DNA of 35,437 bases, from contig DATKMQ010000122.1 of the NCBI GenBank assembly GCA_035541755.1, positions 1-35,437 on the forward strand, in the 5' to 3' direction. Each line of letters opens with the position of its first letter. Within the stretch, counting starts at the first letter, position 1. The stretch comes from Syntrophorhabdaceae bacterium (lineage in GTDB: Bacteria > Desulfobacterota > Syntrophorhabdia > Syntrophorhabdales > Syntrophorhabdaceae). Both the position numbers and the translations under genes were made by a program. Below the pieces are notes generated by a model that saw only the letters and a list, made by a program, of their open reading frames with translations, was not told the origin of the DNA and ran no database searches. Below, one piece after another: positions 15,362 to 24,723 of the stretch.

Positions 15362-17098
15362 GTGATAAGTGCTGAACTGATCTTCAACGGTTTGAACATG
15401 GCACAGAGAGAGGCCGTTACGGCCAGCCAGGGCCACCTCCTTGTGGTCGCGGGACCAGGCGCGGGCAAGACCTTGACCATCATCAGAATGATCGCCAGGC
15501 TCATCCATATGGGTGTAAGCCCCGACCAGATCGTGGCGGTCACGTTTACCAATCGGGCGGCAAGGGAAATGCGCGAGAGGACCGAGACCTTTCTGGGAAC
15601 GGCTGCGCACGGCGTCTTCATCGGCACGCTCCACATGCTCGGATTGAAAATCTTAAGGTATCACGCATCGAGTGATTTCCTGATCTACGCAAGAGGTGAA
15701 CAAGAAGCGCTCATCAAAAAGACTTTTGACATGTCGCTTCCCGCATCGAGAACCATGGCCGAACGTATATCGAAGGTGAAGAACGGCATCGAAAAGACTG
15801 ACGACGAGATCTTAGGCATGGTCGATCGTTACGACAGTGCCCTGGCTCAAGAACACGCACTCGATTTTGACGACCTTATCGTCAAGCCAATCGCGTTGCT
15901 TACGGAGAGGTCGACCTCCGATATATGCGGCGGCGCTTTCAAATACATCATTGTTGACGAATACCAGGACATAAACCCCGCTGAGCATCGGTTGATCAAG
16001 CTTCTATCCGAGCGGGGAGCATGGGTGCACGCAATCGGCGATCCGGATCAGGCCATATACGCATTCAGGGGCGCCGATGTGACAAACTTTCTCAATTTTG
16101 AAGAAGATTTTGTAAATGCTAAGCAGATAATGTTCACCGATAATTACCGCTCCACGGCTACGATTGTGGGGGCGTCAATTACGGTCGTAAGAAACAACAG
16201 GCGTCGTATCGATAGACAGATCAACCCTCTCAGGGAGACGGGAAGCCGCATCGCCCTCATGTCCCTGCCAGACGAGAGGGCAGAGGGGGAGTTCATCGTT
16301 CGCGAGATAGAGGCGCGGTTGGGGGGTACGAGCCACCACAGCCTCCGGAGCACGAATCCGGCCCGCGACCTTGGTGATGGGTCATACGGGTTTGCCGATT
16401 TCGCGATTATGTACAGGACAAACGCCCGGGCCGCGGCTATTGAGGAAGCGTTTAACGATTCGGGCATCCCATATCAGGTGATAGGCGCGAGACTTACGGA
16501 CAGAAAAAGAAGCATGACCGATATTATCTCGCGGCTCAAGGACTACGTGGCCCGGACGGATGACAGGGCCTCTGGCGAGTTGATCTCAGCTACAGCGCTC
16601 GTGAGAAAGGTTCTCGATGAAGGGCCGATGATCGAAGGTGATGACACCGGCGAGTATATCAAAGAGTGCGCCGAATTCTATGATATGACGCATACGGGTA
16701 AGACACCCGTCAATTTTGTTAATGAATTGACCCTGCTTACGCCTCCGGATGATTTTGATCCCAGGGCCGACGCGGTCACACTCATGACGATGCACATGGG
16801 CAAGGGGCTTGAATTCAGGACCGTCTTCATTACGGGGGTGGAAAAGGGGCTTTTGCCGTATGAGATGAACGGCTTCTGTGATGATGTGGAGGAGGAACGA
16901 AGGTTATTCTATGTGGGCATGACGAGAGCCAAAGACGAACTGTTCCTCACGTACGCGCGAAGCAGGACGATCTTCGGCAAGAAAGACGTGAGATCACCAT
17001 CGCCTTTTCTCAATGAGATTCCCGAAGAATATATTGACGCAAGGATTATGCCCGACAGGCGTAAAAAACAGGAAGGCAAGCAGTTAGAGCTTTTCTAA
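15362..17098 (+). CDS. Compact UvrD/Rep-family DNA helicase (superfamily 1)
   Basis: The 578-residue protein carries all the SF1A helicase motifs: the Q motif LNMAQREAV (11-19), Walker A GPGAGKT (31-37), TFTNRAAREM (61-70), Walker B VDEYQD (198-203), GDPDQAIYAFRG (226-237), DNYRST (260-265), TMHMGKGLEF (476-485) and RRLFYVGMTRAK (513-524). It would unwind DNA in the 3'-5' direction. It is clearly shorter than UvrD/PcrA (about 720 residues); most of the shortening falls in the 2B subdomain region (about 375-470) and the C-terminal tail. The start is GTG at 15362, with a modest GAGGG upstream. The endonuclease Q-like gene lies upstream on the same strand, and I recall fusions of these two protein types in other bacteria. 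This supports a joint repair role, which remains inference. Confidence 0.92.
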   Translation: MISAELIFNGLNMAQREAVTASQGHLLVVAGPGAGKTLTIIRMIARLIHMGVSPDQIVAVTFTNRAAREMRERTETFLGTAAHGVFIGTLHMLGLKILRYHASSDFLIYARGEQEALIKKTFDMSLPASRTMAERISKVKNGIEKTDDEILGMVDRYDSALAQEHALDFDDLIVKPIALLTERSTSDICGGAFKYIIVDEYQDINPAEHRLIKLLSERGAWVHAIGDPDQAIYAFRGADVTNFLNFEEDFVNAKQIMFTDNYRSTATIVGASITVVRNNRRRIDRQINPLRETGSRIALMSLPDERAEGEFIVREIEARLGGTSHHSLRSTNPARDLGDGSYGFADFAIMYRTNARAAAIEEAFNDSGIPYQVIGARLTDRKRSMTDIISRLKDYVARTDDRASGELISATALVRKVLDEGPMIEGDDTGEYIKECAEFYDMTHTGKTPVNFVNELTLLTPPDDFDPRADAVTLMTMHMGKGLEFRTVFITGVEKGLLPYEMNGFCDDVEEERRLFYVGMTRAKDELFLTYARSRTIFGKKDVRSPSPFLNEIPEEYIDARIMPDRRKKQEGKQLELF

Positions 17099-17215
17099 CG
17101 CTGGGGCGCCGAGCGTCTAAAGTACGCTTAATATCTGTACCACCGCACGTTCGGAAATTGCATCCGCGGCGTCTGGCGAGACTTCAAAGATCAAGATCTA
17201 TGTATGCTGTGTGCC

Positions 17216-17356
17216 TGGAGACAGGCTTGTTCGGAAAAGCGCCTCTGCGCGTCCTGCCGCGCCTCGCGCCATCAGACATACATTCAGTATAGTCTTCGGC
17301 CAGCGAGCCACAACAGCCCATCGCATATTCATCTTTCCACTTCAAGCCTGTCTCCA
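17216..17356. repeat. 141-bp segment bounded by 14-bp perfect inverted repeats
   Basis: TGGAGACAGGCTTG (17216-17229) is the exact reverse complement of CAAGCCTGTCTCCA (17343-17356). Just inside, GGAAAAG and CTTTCC can pair further with a bulge. The interior is GC-rich and has no gene. No flanking target-site duplication is evident. Confidence 0.65.
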
Positions 17357-17362
17357 TTCCAC

Positions 17363-17397
17363 CCGCGGTCCTTAAGCTACGTTGCTTAAGTCCGCGG
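17363..17397. repeat. Hairpin of nested palindromes
   Basis: CCGCGG (17363-17368) and CTTAAGC (17371-17377) pair with GCTTAAG (17384-17390) and CCGCGG (17392-17397), giving 13 base pairs with a small internal loop and a six-base loop. Function is unknown. Confidence 0.6.
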
Positions 17398-17483
17398 TTA
17401 TTGCATCTGAACCATACAATGACTGTTCGCAGCGCAAGCGCAGCTTACAAGGTTTGACCCATTAATCGCCGTTAGCTGTCCTT

Positions 17484-17512
17484 CGCGATTCCGGTACGCT
17501 CCGGCAATCGCG
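17484..17512. repeat. Hairpin
   Basis: CGCGATT and CCGG (17484-17494) pair with CCGG and AATCGCG (17501-17512), with one bulged C and a six-base loop. No T-run follows on either strand. Confidence 0.55.
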
Positions 17513-17595
17513 GAATCTACACTAACTATGCCGTCCAGAAAAGATATGACTTCGATTGTTTTAAACACACACGCATTTTGATTTACGGATTTGCC

Positions 17596-18471
17596 TTATT
17601 CGGGCTTGCGGGGTGAGACCCACTCCCCCACATCCTTATATCGAAGGATCGTTTGAATGGTTTGTTTTCGTTTGGCGAGGAACTTCGCTTTCATACTTCT
17701 CAACCAGGCCTTGTGGAGAAGCATGTGGTCGGGAGGTCCGAGCATGCCGCCATCCTTTAGCTTCACGAAGCTTCCTTTCCGGTCTATCTTGAAGCGCCCA
17801 TGACAGAGCGTACAGATGACCGCGTTCTTGCCCAGACGGACGATCTCACATCCGCAAAAAGGACAGCCCTCTTTGCTTATCGACCTTTTTGTCGGTAAGA
17901 AGAGCGACCCGCCGAGTTTCTTCGCGCGCTTTATATTCGATTGAATCATGACCGCCTCCCCGGGCAGGGCAGCCCTGATATTCACGCTTGCCTTAATATC
18001 GAGACCCAGAAAAGTCGCGAAGGCCCTGAGCATTTGGGGGGCCATCCCGATCCTGTCTTTAATCCCGTAAAAATTGACGAGAATACATGGTTTGGCGTAG
18101 GTCTCACGGAGCACAGTATAGAAAAGGAAACCCCTGTCGAGGATATTCTTAATGATTCCGTTCGAACCGAGATAATAGACGGGAGCGGCGATCATGACGG
18201 CGTCGGCATGCACGATTTCATCAAGCAAAAACTTCATGTCGTCCTTGTTCGGACAGGGCTCATCCATGATACAGCCGTAGCATGCCATGCAAGGCTCGAT
18301 ATTGAGGGTCGTGAGCCGTATCAGCTTCAAGGTATGCTCTTCCCCCACATGTCTCGACATCTCTTTGATGAAGAGTTCACAGTTTCCTGACTTACGAGGC
18401 GATGCAACGAGGCCCAGGATCCGCTTGGGACCGGTCGCTATGCCTCCGGCAATCTCCCCTGTAAGTTTCAT
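17596..18471 (-). CDS. NADPH-dependent FMN reductase/iron-sulfur flavoprotein-like with C-terminal zinc ribbon
   Basis: The 291-residue protein has an N-terminal flavodoxin-like fold that binds FMN: GLVASPRKSGNCE (about 20-32) is the phosphate-binding loop and APVYYLGSNG (96-105) the second flavin contact. Between them, C61, C64, C67 and C73 form a CxxCxxCx5C cluster motif as in iron-sulfur flavoproteins that transfer electrons in anaerobes. Beyond about residue 200 comes a separate four-cysteine module, C203/C206/C220/C223, which looks like a zinc ribbon and is not part of the usual family architecture. The basic C-terminal tail follows. It is transcribed away from ftsH. No Shine-Dalgarno sequence precedes the ATG, and a possible promoter ends nine bases upstream. 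The redox partner is unknown. Confidence 0.85.
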   Translation of the reverse strand: MKLTGEIAGGIATGPKRILGLVASPRKSGNCELFIKEMSRHVGEEHTLKLIRLTTLNIEPCMACYGCIMDEPCPNKDDMKFLLDEIVHADAVMIAAPVYYLGSNGIIKNILDRGFLFYTVLRETYAKPCILVNFYGIKDRIGMAPQMLRAFATFLGLDIKASVNIRAALPGEAVMIQSNIKRAKKLGGSLFLPTKRSISKEGCPFCGCEIVRLGKNAVICTLCHGRFKIDRKGSFVKLKDGGMLGPPDHMLLHKAWLRSMKAKFLAKRKQTIQTILRYKDVGEWVSPRKPE

Positions 18472-18480
18472 TCAACGTCT

Positions 18481-18509
18481 TTTATCTCATATGAGGGGGC
18501 GAATTGCAA
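18481..18509 (-). promoter_or_regulatory. Candidate promoter for the flavoprotein gene
   Basis: On the - strand, TTGCAA (18509-18504), a 17-base spacer and GATAAA (18486-18481) resemble a sigma70 promoter, matching four of six bases in each box. Transcription would start about three or four bases before the ATG. A 10-base perfect palindrome, CTCATATGAG (18486-18495), overlaps the spacer and could be an operator. Confidence 0.4.
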
Positions 18510-18572
18510 CGAAAAACGGCCCGGGTCTTAGGCCGGAACATGCCTTCTCAAGGGCCAAAGGCCGCAAAAGAA

Positions 18573-18602
18573 TTGATAAATGCGGCAGACATGTGGTACA
18601 GT
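18573..18602 (+). promoter_or_regulatory. Candidate promoter for ftsH
   Basis: TTGATA (18573-18578), an 18-base spacer and TACAGT (18597-18602), preceded by TGG as an extended -10, precede ftsH. The expected start of transcription (about 18609) coincides with the GTG start codon at 18608, and no ribosome binding site is visible. Confidence 0.5.
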
Positions 18603-18607
18603 AACCT

Positions 18608-20446
18608 GTGGCGCAAAGAACGACAAATCAACCTCCGCAGAATAGAAATATCTTTATTATCCTGCTCCTCATCCTTCTGGGTTTTTTTATCTTCAAAGTC
18701 TTTCCTGTTTCCAAGAAAGAATATGAGAACGTGATCTTCAGTGACTTCGTCAACGCGGTCCAGGCGGATAAAATATCGTCCATCACGATCCAGGGGCGAA
18801 ATATCATCGGCACCTATAAGGAAGGCAAGGATTTCAAGAGTTACGCGCCCGAAGACCCTGAACTTATGAAGATGCTCAGGGAACATAACGTTAAAATAAA
18901 CGCAAAACCCGACGAGGAAACCGGACTCTGGCAGTCTATACTCGTATCCTGGGTGCCCATCATTCTGCTCATCGGCGTGTGGATTTTCTTCATGCGTCAG
19001 ATGCAGGCTGGCGGCGGTAAGGCCATGTCTTTCGGCAAAAGCAAGGCGCGACTCTTCACCGGAAAGGACAATAAGGTTACGTTTCGTGATGTGGCAGGTA
19101 TCGATGAGGCAAAAGAGGAGCTTCAGGAGATCATCGAATTTCTTATCGACCCGAAAAAGTTCACCAAACTTGGCGGACGCATACCCAAAGGTGTTCTGCT
19201 CGTGGGCCCGCCGGGCACAGGCAAAACACTTCTCGCGCGGGCAATCGCCGGCGAGGCGAACGTGCCTTTTTTCAGCATCAGCGGTTCTGATTTTGTTGAA
19301 ATGTTTGTGGGCGTCGGCGCATCGCGGGTGAGAGATCTCTTTACGCAGGGCAAAAAGAACGCGCCCTGCATCATTTTTATTGACGAAATAGATGCCGTAG
19401 GTAGACACCGGGGCGCGGGACTCGGCGGCGGTCACGACGAGCGAGAGCAGACCTTGAATCAGCTTCTCGTAGAGATGGATGGTTTTGAGTCCAACGAAGG
19501 GGTCATCGTCATGTCGGCGACGAACAGACCCGATGTTCTTGATCCGGCCCTGCTTCGGCCGGGCAGGTTTGACAGGCAGATCGTAGTATCCATCCCCGAC
19601 GTGAAGGGACGCGAAGAGATCCTGAAGGTCCATGCCCGGAAAACGGTGGTCGAAGAAGGGGTTGACATGTCGATTATTGCTCGAGGAACCCCGGGGTTTT
19701 CGGGCGCCGACCTGGAGAACCTCGTGAATGAAGCGGCGCTTATTGCCGCGAGACGGGGTAAAGTCGCCATCGAGATGAACGACTTCGAGCACGCCAAAGA
19801 CAAGGTTCTCATGGGGGTCGAGCGCAGAAGCATGATCATCTCCCTTGAGGAACGGAAAAACACGGCTTATCATGAGGCCGGTCACGCCCTTGTGGCAAAA
19901 CTGATCCCCGGATCGGACCCCATCCACAAGGTTACTATTATCCCCAGGGGCAGGGCCCTCGGTCTAACCCAGCAGCTTCCGATCGATGAACGTCACAATT
20001 ATTCCAAGGAATATCTTGTGAACAGTATCGCTATTTTGCTTGGGGGTAGAGCCGCCGAACAGCTTGTCCTGACGCATGAGACAACCGGAGCGGGAAATGA
20101 CATCGAGCGGGCCACAAAACTCGCGCGCAAGATGATCTGTGAATGGGGTATGAGCGACAGACTCGGGCCTCTCAATTATGGAAAGGACGAAGAGCACGTG
20201 TTCCTCGGAAGGGAGATCGCCAAACACCGAGATTTCAGTGAAAGGACCGCTGAGGATATAGACGGGGAGCTCAAAAATCTCGTCCATGGCTGCTATGAAA
20301 GGGCAAAGGGGCTGCTGTCGAGTAATATAGATTCCCTCCATGCTATCGCCAACGCGCTTTTAGAAAAAGAAACTCTTGACGGACAGGAAATCGATACGAT
20401 TATCAAGGAAAGTACTGATGGCAAGGGAGCTCCCGAGCAACAATAG
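18608..20446 (+). CDS. ftsH: ATP-dependent zinc metalloprotease FtsH
   Basis: The 612-residue protein is the membrane-anchored AAA+ protease that degrades unassembled membrane proteins and regulators. Two transmembrane helices (about 14-33 and 110-129) flank a periplasmic domain. The AAA module has GPPGTGKT (200-207), [11 protein letters not shown] (255-265) and the second region of homology [19 protein letters not shown] (304-322). The zinc site is HEAGH (422-426) with D498 as third ligand, and the [11 protein letters not shown] pore loop is present. Length is normal. The start is GTG, with no Shine-Dalgarno sequence and a -10 box five bases upstream, so it may be leaderless. It heads the run ftsH-folP-cdaA-cdaR-glmM and overlaps folP by 29 bases. 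Confidence 0.97.
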   Translation: MAQRTTNQPPQNRNIFIILLLILLGFFIFKVFPVSKKEYENVIFSDFVNAVQADKISSITIQGRNIIGTYKEGKDFKSYAPEDPELMKMLREHNVKINAKPDEETGLWQSILVSWVPIILLIGVWIFFMRQMQAGGGKAMSFGKSKARLFTGKDNKVTFRDVAGIDEAKEELQEIIEFLIDPKKFTKLGGRIPKGVLLVGPPGTGKTLLARAIAGEANVPFFSISGSDFVEMFVGVGASRVRDLFTQGKKNAPCIIFIDEIDAVGRHRGAGLGGGHDEREQTLNQLLVEMDGFESNEGVIVMSATNRPDVLDPALLRPGRFDRQIVVSIPDVKGREEILKVHARKTVVEEGVDMSIIARGTPGFSGADLENLVNEAALIAARRGKVAIEMNDFEHAKDKVLMGVERRSMIISLEERKNTAYHEAGHALVAKLIPGSDPIHKVTIIPRGRALGLTQQLPIDERHNYSKEYLVNSIAILLGGRAAEQLVLTHETTGAGNDIERATKLARKMICEWGMSDRLGPLNYGKDEEHVFLGREIAKHRDFSERTAEDIDGELKNLVHGCYERAKGLLSSNIDSLHAIANALLEKETLDGQEIDTIIKESTDGKGAPEQQ

Positions 20447-21236
20447 ACCCCTCATCATGGGCATTCTCAATGTGACACCCGACTCCTTCTTTGACGGCGG
20501 CCGATATGACAGTGAAAACAGGGCGGTTGAACAAGCCCTTGCCTTGATCTCAGACGGAGCGGATATCATTGATGTGGGAGGGGAATCGACAAGACCCAAC
20601 GCGGATTCGGTGAGCGTTGAAGAAGAGTTGGCGCGAGTTGTTCCGGTAATCGGGAAAATTCGCGAACACTCCGATGTTTTTATTTCTGTCGATACGTACA
20701 AATCGGAGGTCGCCCGTGAGGCCTGTCGCGCGGGCGCCGATATGATCAACGACATAAGCGGCCTTACCTTCGACGCGGATATGGCCCTGCTGGCGGGTAG
20801 GCTCGGGGCTTACGTGGTGATCATGCATATTAAAGGGACGCCCAAGGACATGCAAAAGGACCCTCATTACGACGACGTTGTTTTCGAGATAAATGATTTT
20901 TTTGCCCGGCAGATTGAGACGGCAACAAAATCGGGCGTCAGAGAGGAACATATCATCCTTGATCCGGGCATCGGGTTCGGGAAGAGGGTAGAGGATAATC
21001 TGAGAATTCTCAAAAGGCTCGGCGAATTCAAGAAACTCGGCAGGCCGGTGCTTGTAGGCGCCTCCATGAAGAGCTTCATCGGCGCCGTAACCGGCGCTCC
21101 TGTGGACATGAGGGCTTACGGCACGCTCGCGGCCGTGGCTGTGTCGCTTATGAACGGGGCCGATATCGTTCGCGTGCACGATGTGAAAAAGACGAGAGAG
21201 GTACTTCAAATCGTTGAGGCGGTGATGACGTCATGA
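20418..21236 (+). CDS. folP: Dihydropteroate synthase
   Basis: This 272-residue enzyme condenses 4-aminobenzoate with hydroxymethyl-dihydropterin pyrophosphate in folate synthesis. Signatures are [14 protein letters not shown] (15-28), DVGGESTRP (52-60), [20 protein letters not shown] and the C-terminal VRVHDV. The ATG at 20418 lies inside the end of ftsH and has AAGGAAAG upstream. A TTG at 20376 in the same frame would add residues that do not match the family. The overlap with ftsH and the ATGA overlap with cdaA indicate translational coupling. Confidence 0.96.
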   Translation: MARELPSNNRPLIMGILNVTPDSFFDGGRYDSENRAVEQALALISDGADIIDVGGESTRPNADSVSVEEELARVVPVIGKIREHSDVFISVDTYKSEVAREACRAGADMINDISGLTFDADMALLAGRLGAYVVIMHIKGTPKDMQKDPHYDDVVFEINDFFARQIETATKSGVREEHIILDPGIGFGKRVEDNLRILKRLGEFKKLGRPVLVGASMKSFIGAVTGAPVDMRAYGTLAAVAVSLMNGADIVRVHDVKKTREVLQIVEAVMTS

Positions 21237-21994
21237 CGCCGGTTGCCGGATGGCAAGATGCAACAGATATACTGAGAGACGTCATCGATATACTGATCGT
21301 CTCGTTCATCATTTACCGGACGTTTCTCTTGATAAAAGGCACCAGGGCAATACAGCTCATTCTGGGCCTCGTCATTGTCATGTTCGTCTTCGCCCTGGCC
21401 AAGCAGTTCGGCCTCTTTACCATCGGATGGATCTTCAACAGTTTTGTCAGTTCCATCATATTCGTCATCGTGGTCATATTCCAGGATGACATACGAAGGT
21501 TGTTGCTCGCCCTCGGGAGAAGTCCCTTTTTCAAGAAGATTACCTATGTCCAGGAGACGCTCTTTTACGATGAACTGGTAAATGCCTGCGTCGTCATGGC
21601 AAAGAGAAGAACAGGCTCCTTGATTGTGATTGAGCGGGAGGTCGGACTGGAAGAGTTTATGGAGGTGGGCGTGCGTTTCGATGCCGAGGTCAATACGGAG
21701 TTAATCGTGAGCGTTTTTCAGCATGGATCGCCCATTCACGATGGGGCCATGATAATCAGGGAAGGAAGAATTAAGGCCGCGGGCTGTGTGCTCCCGCTGA
21801 CTTCGAATGATGAAGTGGACAAGAGTTTTGGCACGCGACACAGGGCGGGTATGGGCATAACCGAGGTCACGGACGCCGTTGCCCTCATCGTGTCTGAGGA
21901 GAGGGGCGTGGTCTCTTACACCTATCGGGGTGAGATATTTCCCAATGTGAGTGGAGATGAGTTGAAGAAGGTGCTGAGAGAACTTCTCCGTTGA
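21233..21994 (+). CDS. cdaA: Diadenylate cyclase CdaA (c-di-AMP synthesis)
   Basis: The 253-residue membrane protein makes the second messenger c-di-AMP from two ATP. Three hydrophobic helices occupy about residues 15-85, followed by a DisA_N/DAC catalytic domain with the DGA motif in SPIHDGAMII (D170) and RHR (202-204) in GTRHRAGMGITE. Length matches CdaA. The start overlaps the folP stop by four bases. It is followed by the YbbR/CdaR regulator and glmM, the same trio in which CdaR and GlmM modulate CdaA in Firmicutes. Confidence 0.96.
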   Translation: MTPVAGWQDATDILRDVIDILIVSFIIYRTFLLIKGTRAIQLILGLVIVMFVFALAKQFGLFTIGWIFNSFVSSIIFVIVVIFQDDIRRLLLALGRSPFFKKITYVQETLFYDELVNACVVMAKRRTGSLIVIEREVGLEEFMEVGVRFDAEVNTELIVSVFQHGSPIHDGAMIIREGRIKAAGCVLPLTSNDEVDKSFGTRHRAGMGITEVTDAVALIVSEERGVVSYTYRGEIFPNVSGDELKKVLRELLR

Positions 21995-22004
21995 GATATT
22001 AGCT

Positions 22005-22670
22005 ATGAAGACCCTGAAGAAATATATTCTCGATAATTGGAAGCTCAAGCTTCTCTCTATTATTCTTGCAATTATGTTGTGGATCACGGTTTATCTCATC
22101 GGCGAGATGAAAAAAGAGATCACCGTCCCGGTTTCAATAAGCGGTTTGAGTAGAGAATTTGTGATCATGAAGATCGATACTGAGAAGATCGACGTGACGC
22201 TCAGCGGACGCGTGTCGATCCTCAAGGACGTGAGGGACAACGATGCAAAGGTCTTGATCAATGGCTCAGAGGCGCGAGACGGTGAGAATATTTTCAACAT
22301 AACGAGGGGCAACATACAGATACCTAAGGGCGTGCAAATAGATGAGATCAAGCCGAGCGCAATCAAGGTCGATCTCGACCGGATCATCCAAAAGAAACTG
22401 AGAACCGTGGTAAAATTGGAAAAAAAATGGGCCGGCAAGTACGATGTAGCGTCGTGGAGTCCACAGTACGTGAGCATTTCCGGCCCGGCAAGGATACTGG
22501 AAGGAAAGACTGTCATCGAAACGAATCCAGTGGGCGGTGCCCTGAAGCAGGACCAGGAGGTTATTTCCGTCACGCTCGATACGGAAGGATTGGTGCGCAG
22601 CAAGATAGCGCCGGATACGGTGAGGGTTATTCTGAGGAGGCATCATGGAAAGGAAGCTTTTCGGAACTGA
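22005..22670 (+). CDS. cdaR: YbbR-domain protein, CdaA regulator
   Basis: The 221-residue protein has one N-terminal transmembrane helix (about residues 13-31) and an extracytoplasmic part built of YbbR repeats, roughly two here, fewer than the four in Bacillus CdaR. In Firmicutes such proteins bind CdaA in the membrane and tune c-di-AMP production. It begins 10 bases after cdaA and overlaps the start of glmM by 26 bases. Function here is inferred from gene order and domain type. Confidence 0.9.
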   Translation: MKTLKKYILDNWKLKLLSIILAIMLWITVYLIGEMKKEITVPVSISGLSREFVIMKIDTEKIDVTLSGRVSILKDVRDNDAKVLINGSEARDGENIFNITRGNIQIPKGVQIDEIKPSAIKVDLDRIIQKKLRTVVKLEKKWAGKYDVASWSPQYVSISGPARILEGKTVIETNPVGGALKQDQEVISVTLDTEGLVRSKIAPDTVRVILRRHHGKEAFRN

Positions 22671-24003
22671 CGGAATCAGAGGCATAGCGAATGCGTATCC
22701 GATGACCTCGGAGATAGCCTTGAAGCTCGGCCGGGCGGTTTCGCACGTATTCAAAGAACGTCACGGCAGAGGCAGGATTGTCGTGGGAAAAGACACGCGG
22801 CTTTCAGGGTATATGCTGGAGACCGCCATCGCTTCAGGCGTTTGTTCAATGGGCCTTGACGTGTGGATTGTAGGACCACTACCCACACCGGGGATTGCCT
22901 TCATTACGAGCAGCATGAGGGCGGACGCCGGTATTGTAATATCAGCCTCCCACAACCCTTATCAGGACAACGGCATCAAGATATTTTCGGGAGACGGTTT
23001 CAAGCTCCCCGACGATTTGGAGAGCGAAATCGAACAACTGATTTTCGATGATTCCCTCGATGCCTTGAGGCCCGTGGCAAATGAGATCGGCAAGGCCCAC
23101 AGAATCGAAGACGCCATCGGACGCTATATCGTCTTCCTCAAGAACATATTCCCCCAGAAGTACTCCCTTGACGGCCTGCGCATTGTGGTCGATTGCGCCA
23201 ACGGTGCTGCATATAAGGTGGCGCCCAGCGTGTTTGAAGAACTCGGCGCCCATGTGGTGACCTGCGGCGTTGACCCGGACGGCGAAAACATCAACCGGAA
23301 GTGTGGCTCCCTGTATCCGGAGTATTTGCAGGAACTTGTGGTGGAGCACGACGCCCACATCGGTATCGCCTTTGACGGCGATGCCGACAGGGTGATATTC
23401 GTTGACGAGAAGGGCGGTGTGGTTGACGGCGACGCGGTTATGACGATCCTCGGCACACATCTGAAGGAGCAAAGCCGACTCAACAAGAACACAGTGGTTG
23501 CCACCATTGCGAGCAATATGGGTCTCGAAGTCTGTCTGAAGGAACAGGGGATCAACCTTCTCAGGGCTAATGTGGGAGATCGCTATGTGCTCGAAACTTT
23601 ACTCAAACAGGGACTCAATTTCGGCGGAGAAAAATCGGGTCACGTGGTCTTCCTCGACCACAACACAACGGGAGACGGCATGGTGACGGCCCTCAGGATG
23701 CTCAATGTGATTATCGAAAAGGAAAAGACGCTGGGGGAGCTGAGCCGTAGTTTCATAGAATATCCCCAGGTGGAGCACAACGTGAAAGTCCGTGAAAAAA
23801 AGCCCATCGATCAATGCCCTCCTCTTGCCGATACCATTTCAAAGATCACCAAAGCGCTTGGAGATTCCGGAAGGGTCGTGGTGCGATATTCGGGCACCGA
23901 GAAGCTCCTTCGGGTCATGGTGGAAGGCGTGGACCGCGAGATCGTCAATACTTACGCGGCAGAGATATCCGACGTAGCAAGACAATACCTTTCGGAGGAA
24001 TAG
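22645..24003 (+). CDS. glmM: Phosphoglucosamine mutase
   Basis: The 452-residue enzyme interconverts glucosamine-6-phosphate and glucosamine-1-phosphate on the way to UDP-GlcNAc and peptidoglycan. It opens with [13 protein letters not shown] (4-16). The phosphoserine loop is [12 protein letters not shown], with S102 as the phosphorylated residue. The metal site is FDGDADR and the C-terminal phosphate-binding loop is [15 protein letters not shown]. Length is normal. It is coupled to cdaR by overlap, and in other bacteria GlmM binds and inhibits CdaA. Confidence 0.97.
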   Translation: MERKLFGTDGIRGIANAYPMTSEIALKLGRAVSHVFKERHGRGRIVVGKDTRLSGYMLETAIASGVCSMGLDVWIVGPLPTPGIAFITSSMRADAGIVISASHNPYQDNGIKIFSGDGFKLPDDLESEIEQLIFDDSLDALRPVANEIGKAHRIEDAIGRYIVFLKNIFPQKYSLDGLRIVVDCANGAAYKVAPSVFEELGAHVVTCGVDPDGENINRKCGSLYPEYLQELVVEHDAHIGIAFDGDADRVIFVDEKGGVVDGDAVMTILGTHLKEQSRLNKNTVVATIASNMGLEVCLKEQGINLLRANVGDRYVLETLLKQGLNFGGEKSGHVVFLDHNTTGDGMVTALRMLNVIIEKEKTLGELSRSFIEYPQVEHNVKVREKKPIDQCPPLADTISKITKALGDSGRVVVRYSGTEKLLRVMVEGVDREIVNTYAAEISDVARQYLSEE

Positions 24004-24004
24004 G

Positions 24005-24721
24005 ATGGCGGACCTGATGGTAAATATCGATCACGTGGCCACATTAAGAGAGGCTCGAGGCACTAATTATCCCGATCCGGTACACGCGGCCTTAACTGCC
24101 GAGATGGCAGGTGCCTCGGGTATCATCGTACACTTAAGAGAAGACCGAAGACACATTAAAGACAGGGATGTGGCCATACTAAAGGATGTGATCAAGACAA
24201 AGCTGAATCTTGAGATGGCAGCGGCACCGGAGATAGTGGCCATTGCCTGTGATATAAAGCCGGACATGGTCACACTCGTGCCGGAGAAGAGAAAAGAGCT
24301 GACGACCGAAGGCGGGCTTGACGTGGTAAAGCTTTCTGATCGTTTAGCAAGGGTCGTTGAAAAAGTCAAAGGCAAGGGTATTCAGGTAAGTCTCTTTATC
24401 GATCCCGTGCAGACCCAGATCGAGATGGCCCACAGGATTCATGCCGATATGATAGAGATTCATACGGGGGCATTTAGCGATGCCCAATCGGAAAGGGCGA
24501 AACAAGGTGAACTAAAAAAAATCGTGAATGTGGCCGTACGTGGAAAGGAGTTGGGGCTCGGTGTCAACGCGGGTCACGGTCTTAATTACCATAACGTGAA
24601 AGAGGTGGCGGCCATTCAGGAGATTGACGAATTGAGTATCGGCCACAGTATTATAGCGCGGGCGGTCTTCGTGGGTCTTGACCGGGCAGTGATAGACATG
24701 ATCGCGCTCATGAAGACGTGA
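24005..24721 (+). CDS. pdxJ: Pyridoxine 5'-phosphate synthase
   Basis: The 238-residue TIM-barrel enzyme condenses 1-deoxyxylulose-5-phosphate with 3-amino-2-oxopropyl phosphate to form pyridoxine phosphate. Signatures are VNIDHVATLREARGTNYPDP at the N-terminus, HLREDRRHI near 45-53, LEMAAAPEI near 77, the VTLVPEKR segment and LGVNAGHGLNYHN near 190. One base separates it from glmM, and acpS follows at once. Confidence 0.96.
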   Translation: MADLMVNIDHVATLREARGTNYPDPVHAALTAEMAGASGIIVHLREDRRHIKDRDVAILKDVIKTKLNLEMAAAPEIVAIACDIKPDMVTLVPEKRKELTTEGGLDVVKLSDRLARVVEKVKGKGIQVSLFIDPVQTQIEMAHRIHADMIEIHTGAFSDAQSERAKQGELKKIVNVAVRGKELGLGVNAGHGLNYHNVKEVAAIQEIDELSIGHSIIARAVFVGLDRAVIDMIALMKT

Positions 24722-24723
24722 CA

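Larger units (their letters stand above)
17099..17595. other. Convergent intergenic region rich in inverted repeats
   Basis: These 497 bases lie between the ends of the helicase gene (+) and the flavoprotein gene (-). No convincing gene was found; the open frame at 17204-17389 has no ribosome site and no family features. The stretch contains three inverted-repeat structures listed separately. None is followed by a proper T-run, so none is a standard intrinsic terminator. Confidence 0.6.

Noticed and set aside
17204-17389. 61-codon + strand open frame in the helicase/flavoprotein gap
   Set aside because: It overlaps the inverted repeats, has no ribosome site and its low-complexity Ser/His/Arg content does not look like a protein.
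18548-19927. 459-codon - strand open frame opposite ftsH
   Set aside because: It is antisense to highly conserved FtsH motifs and its translation shows no domain or sensible composition.
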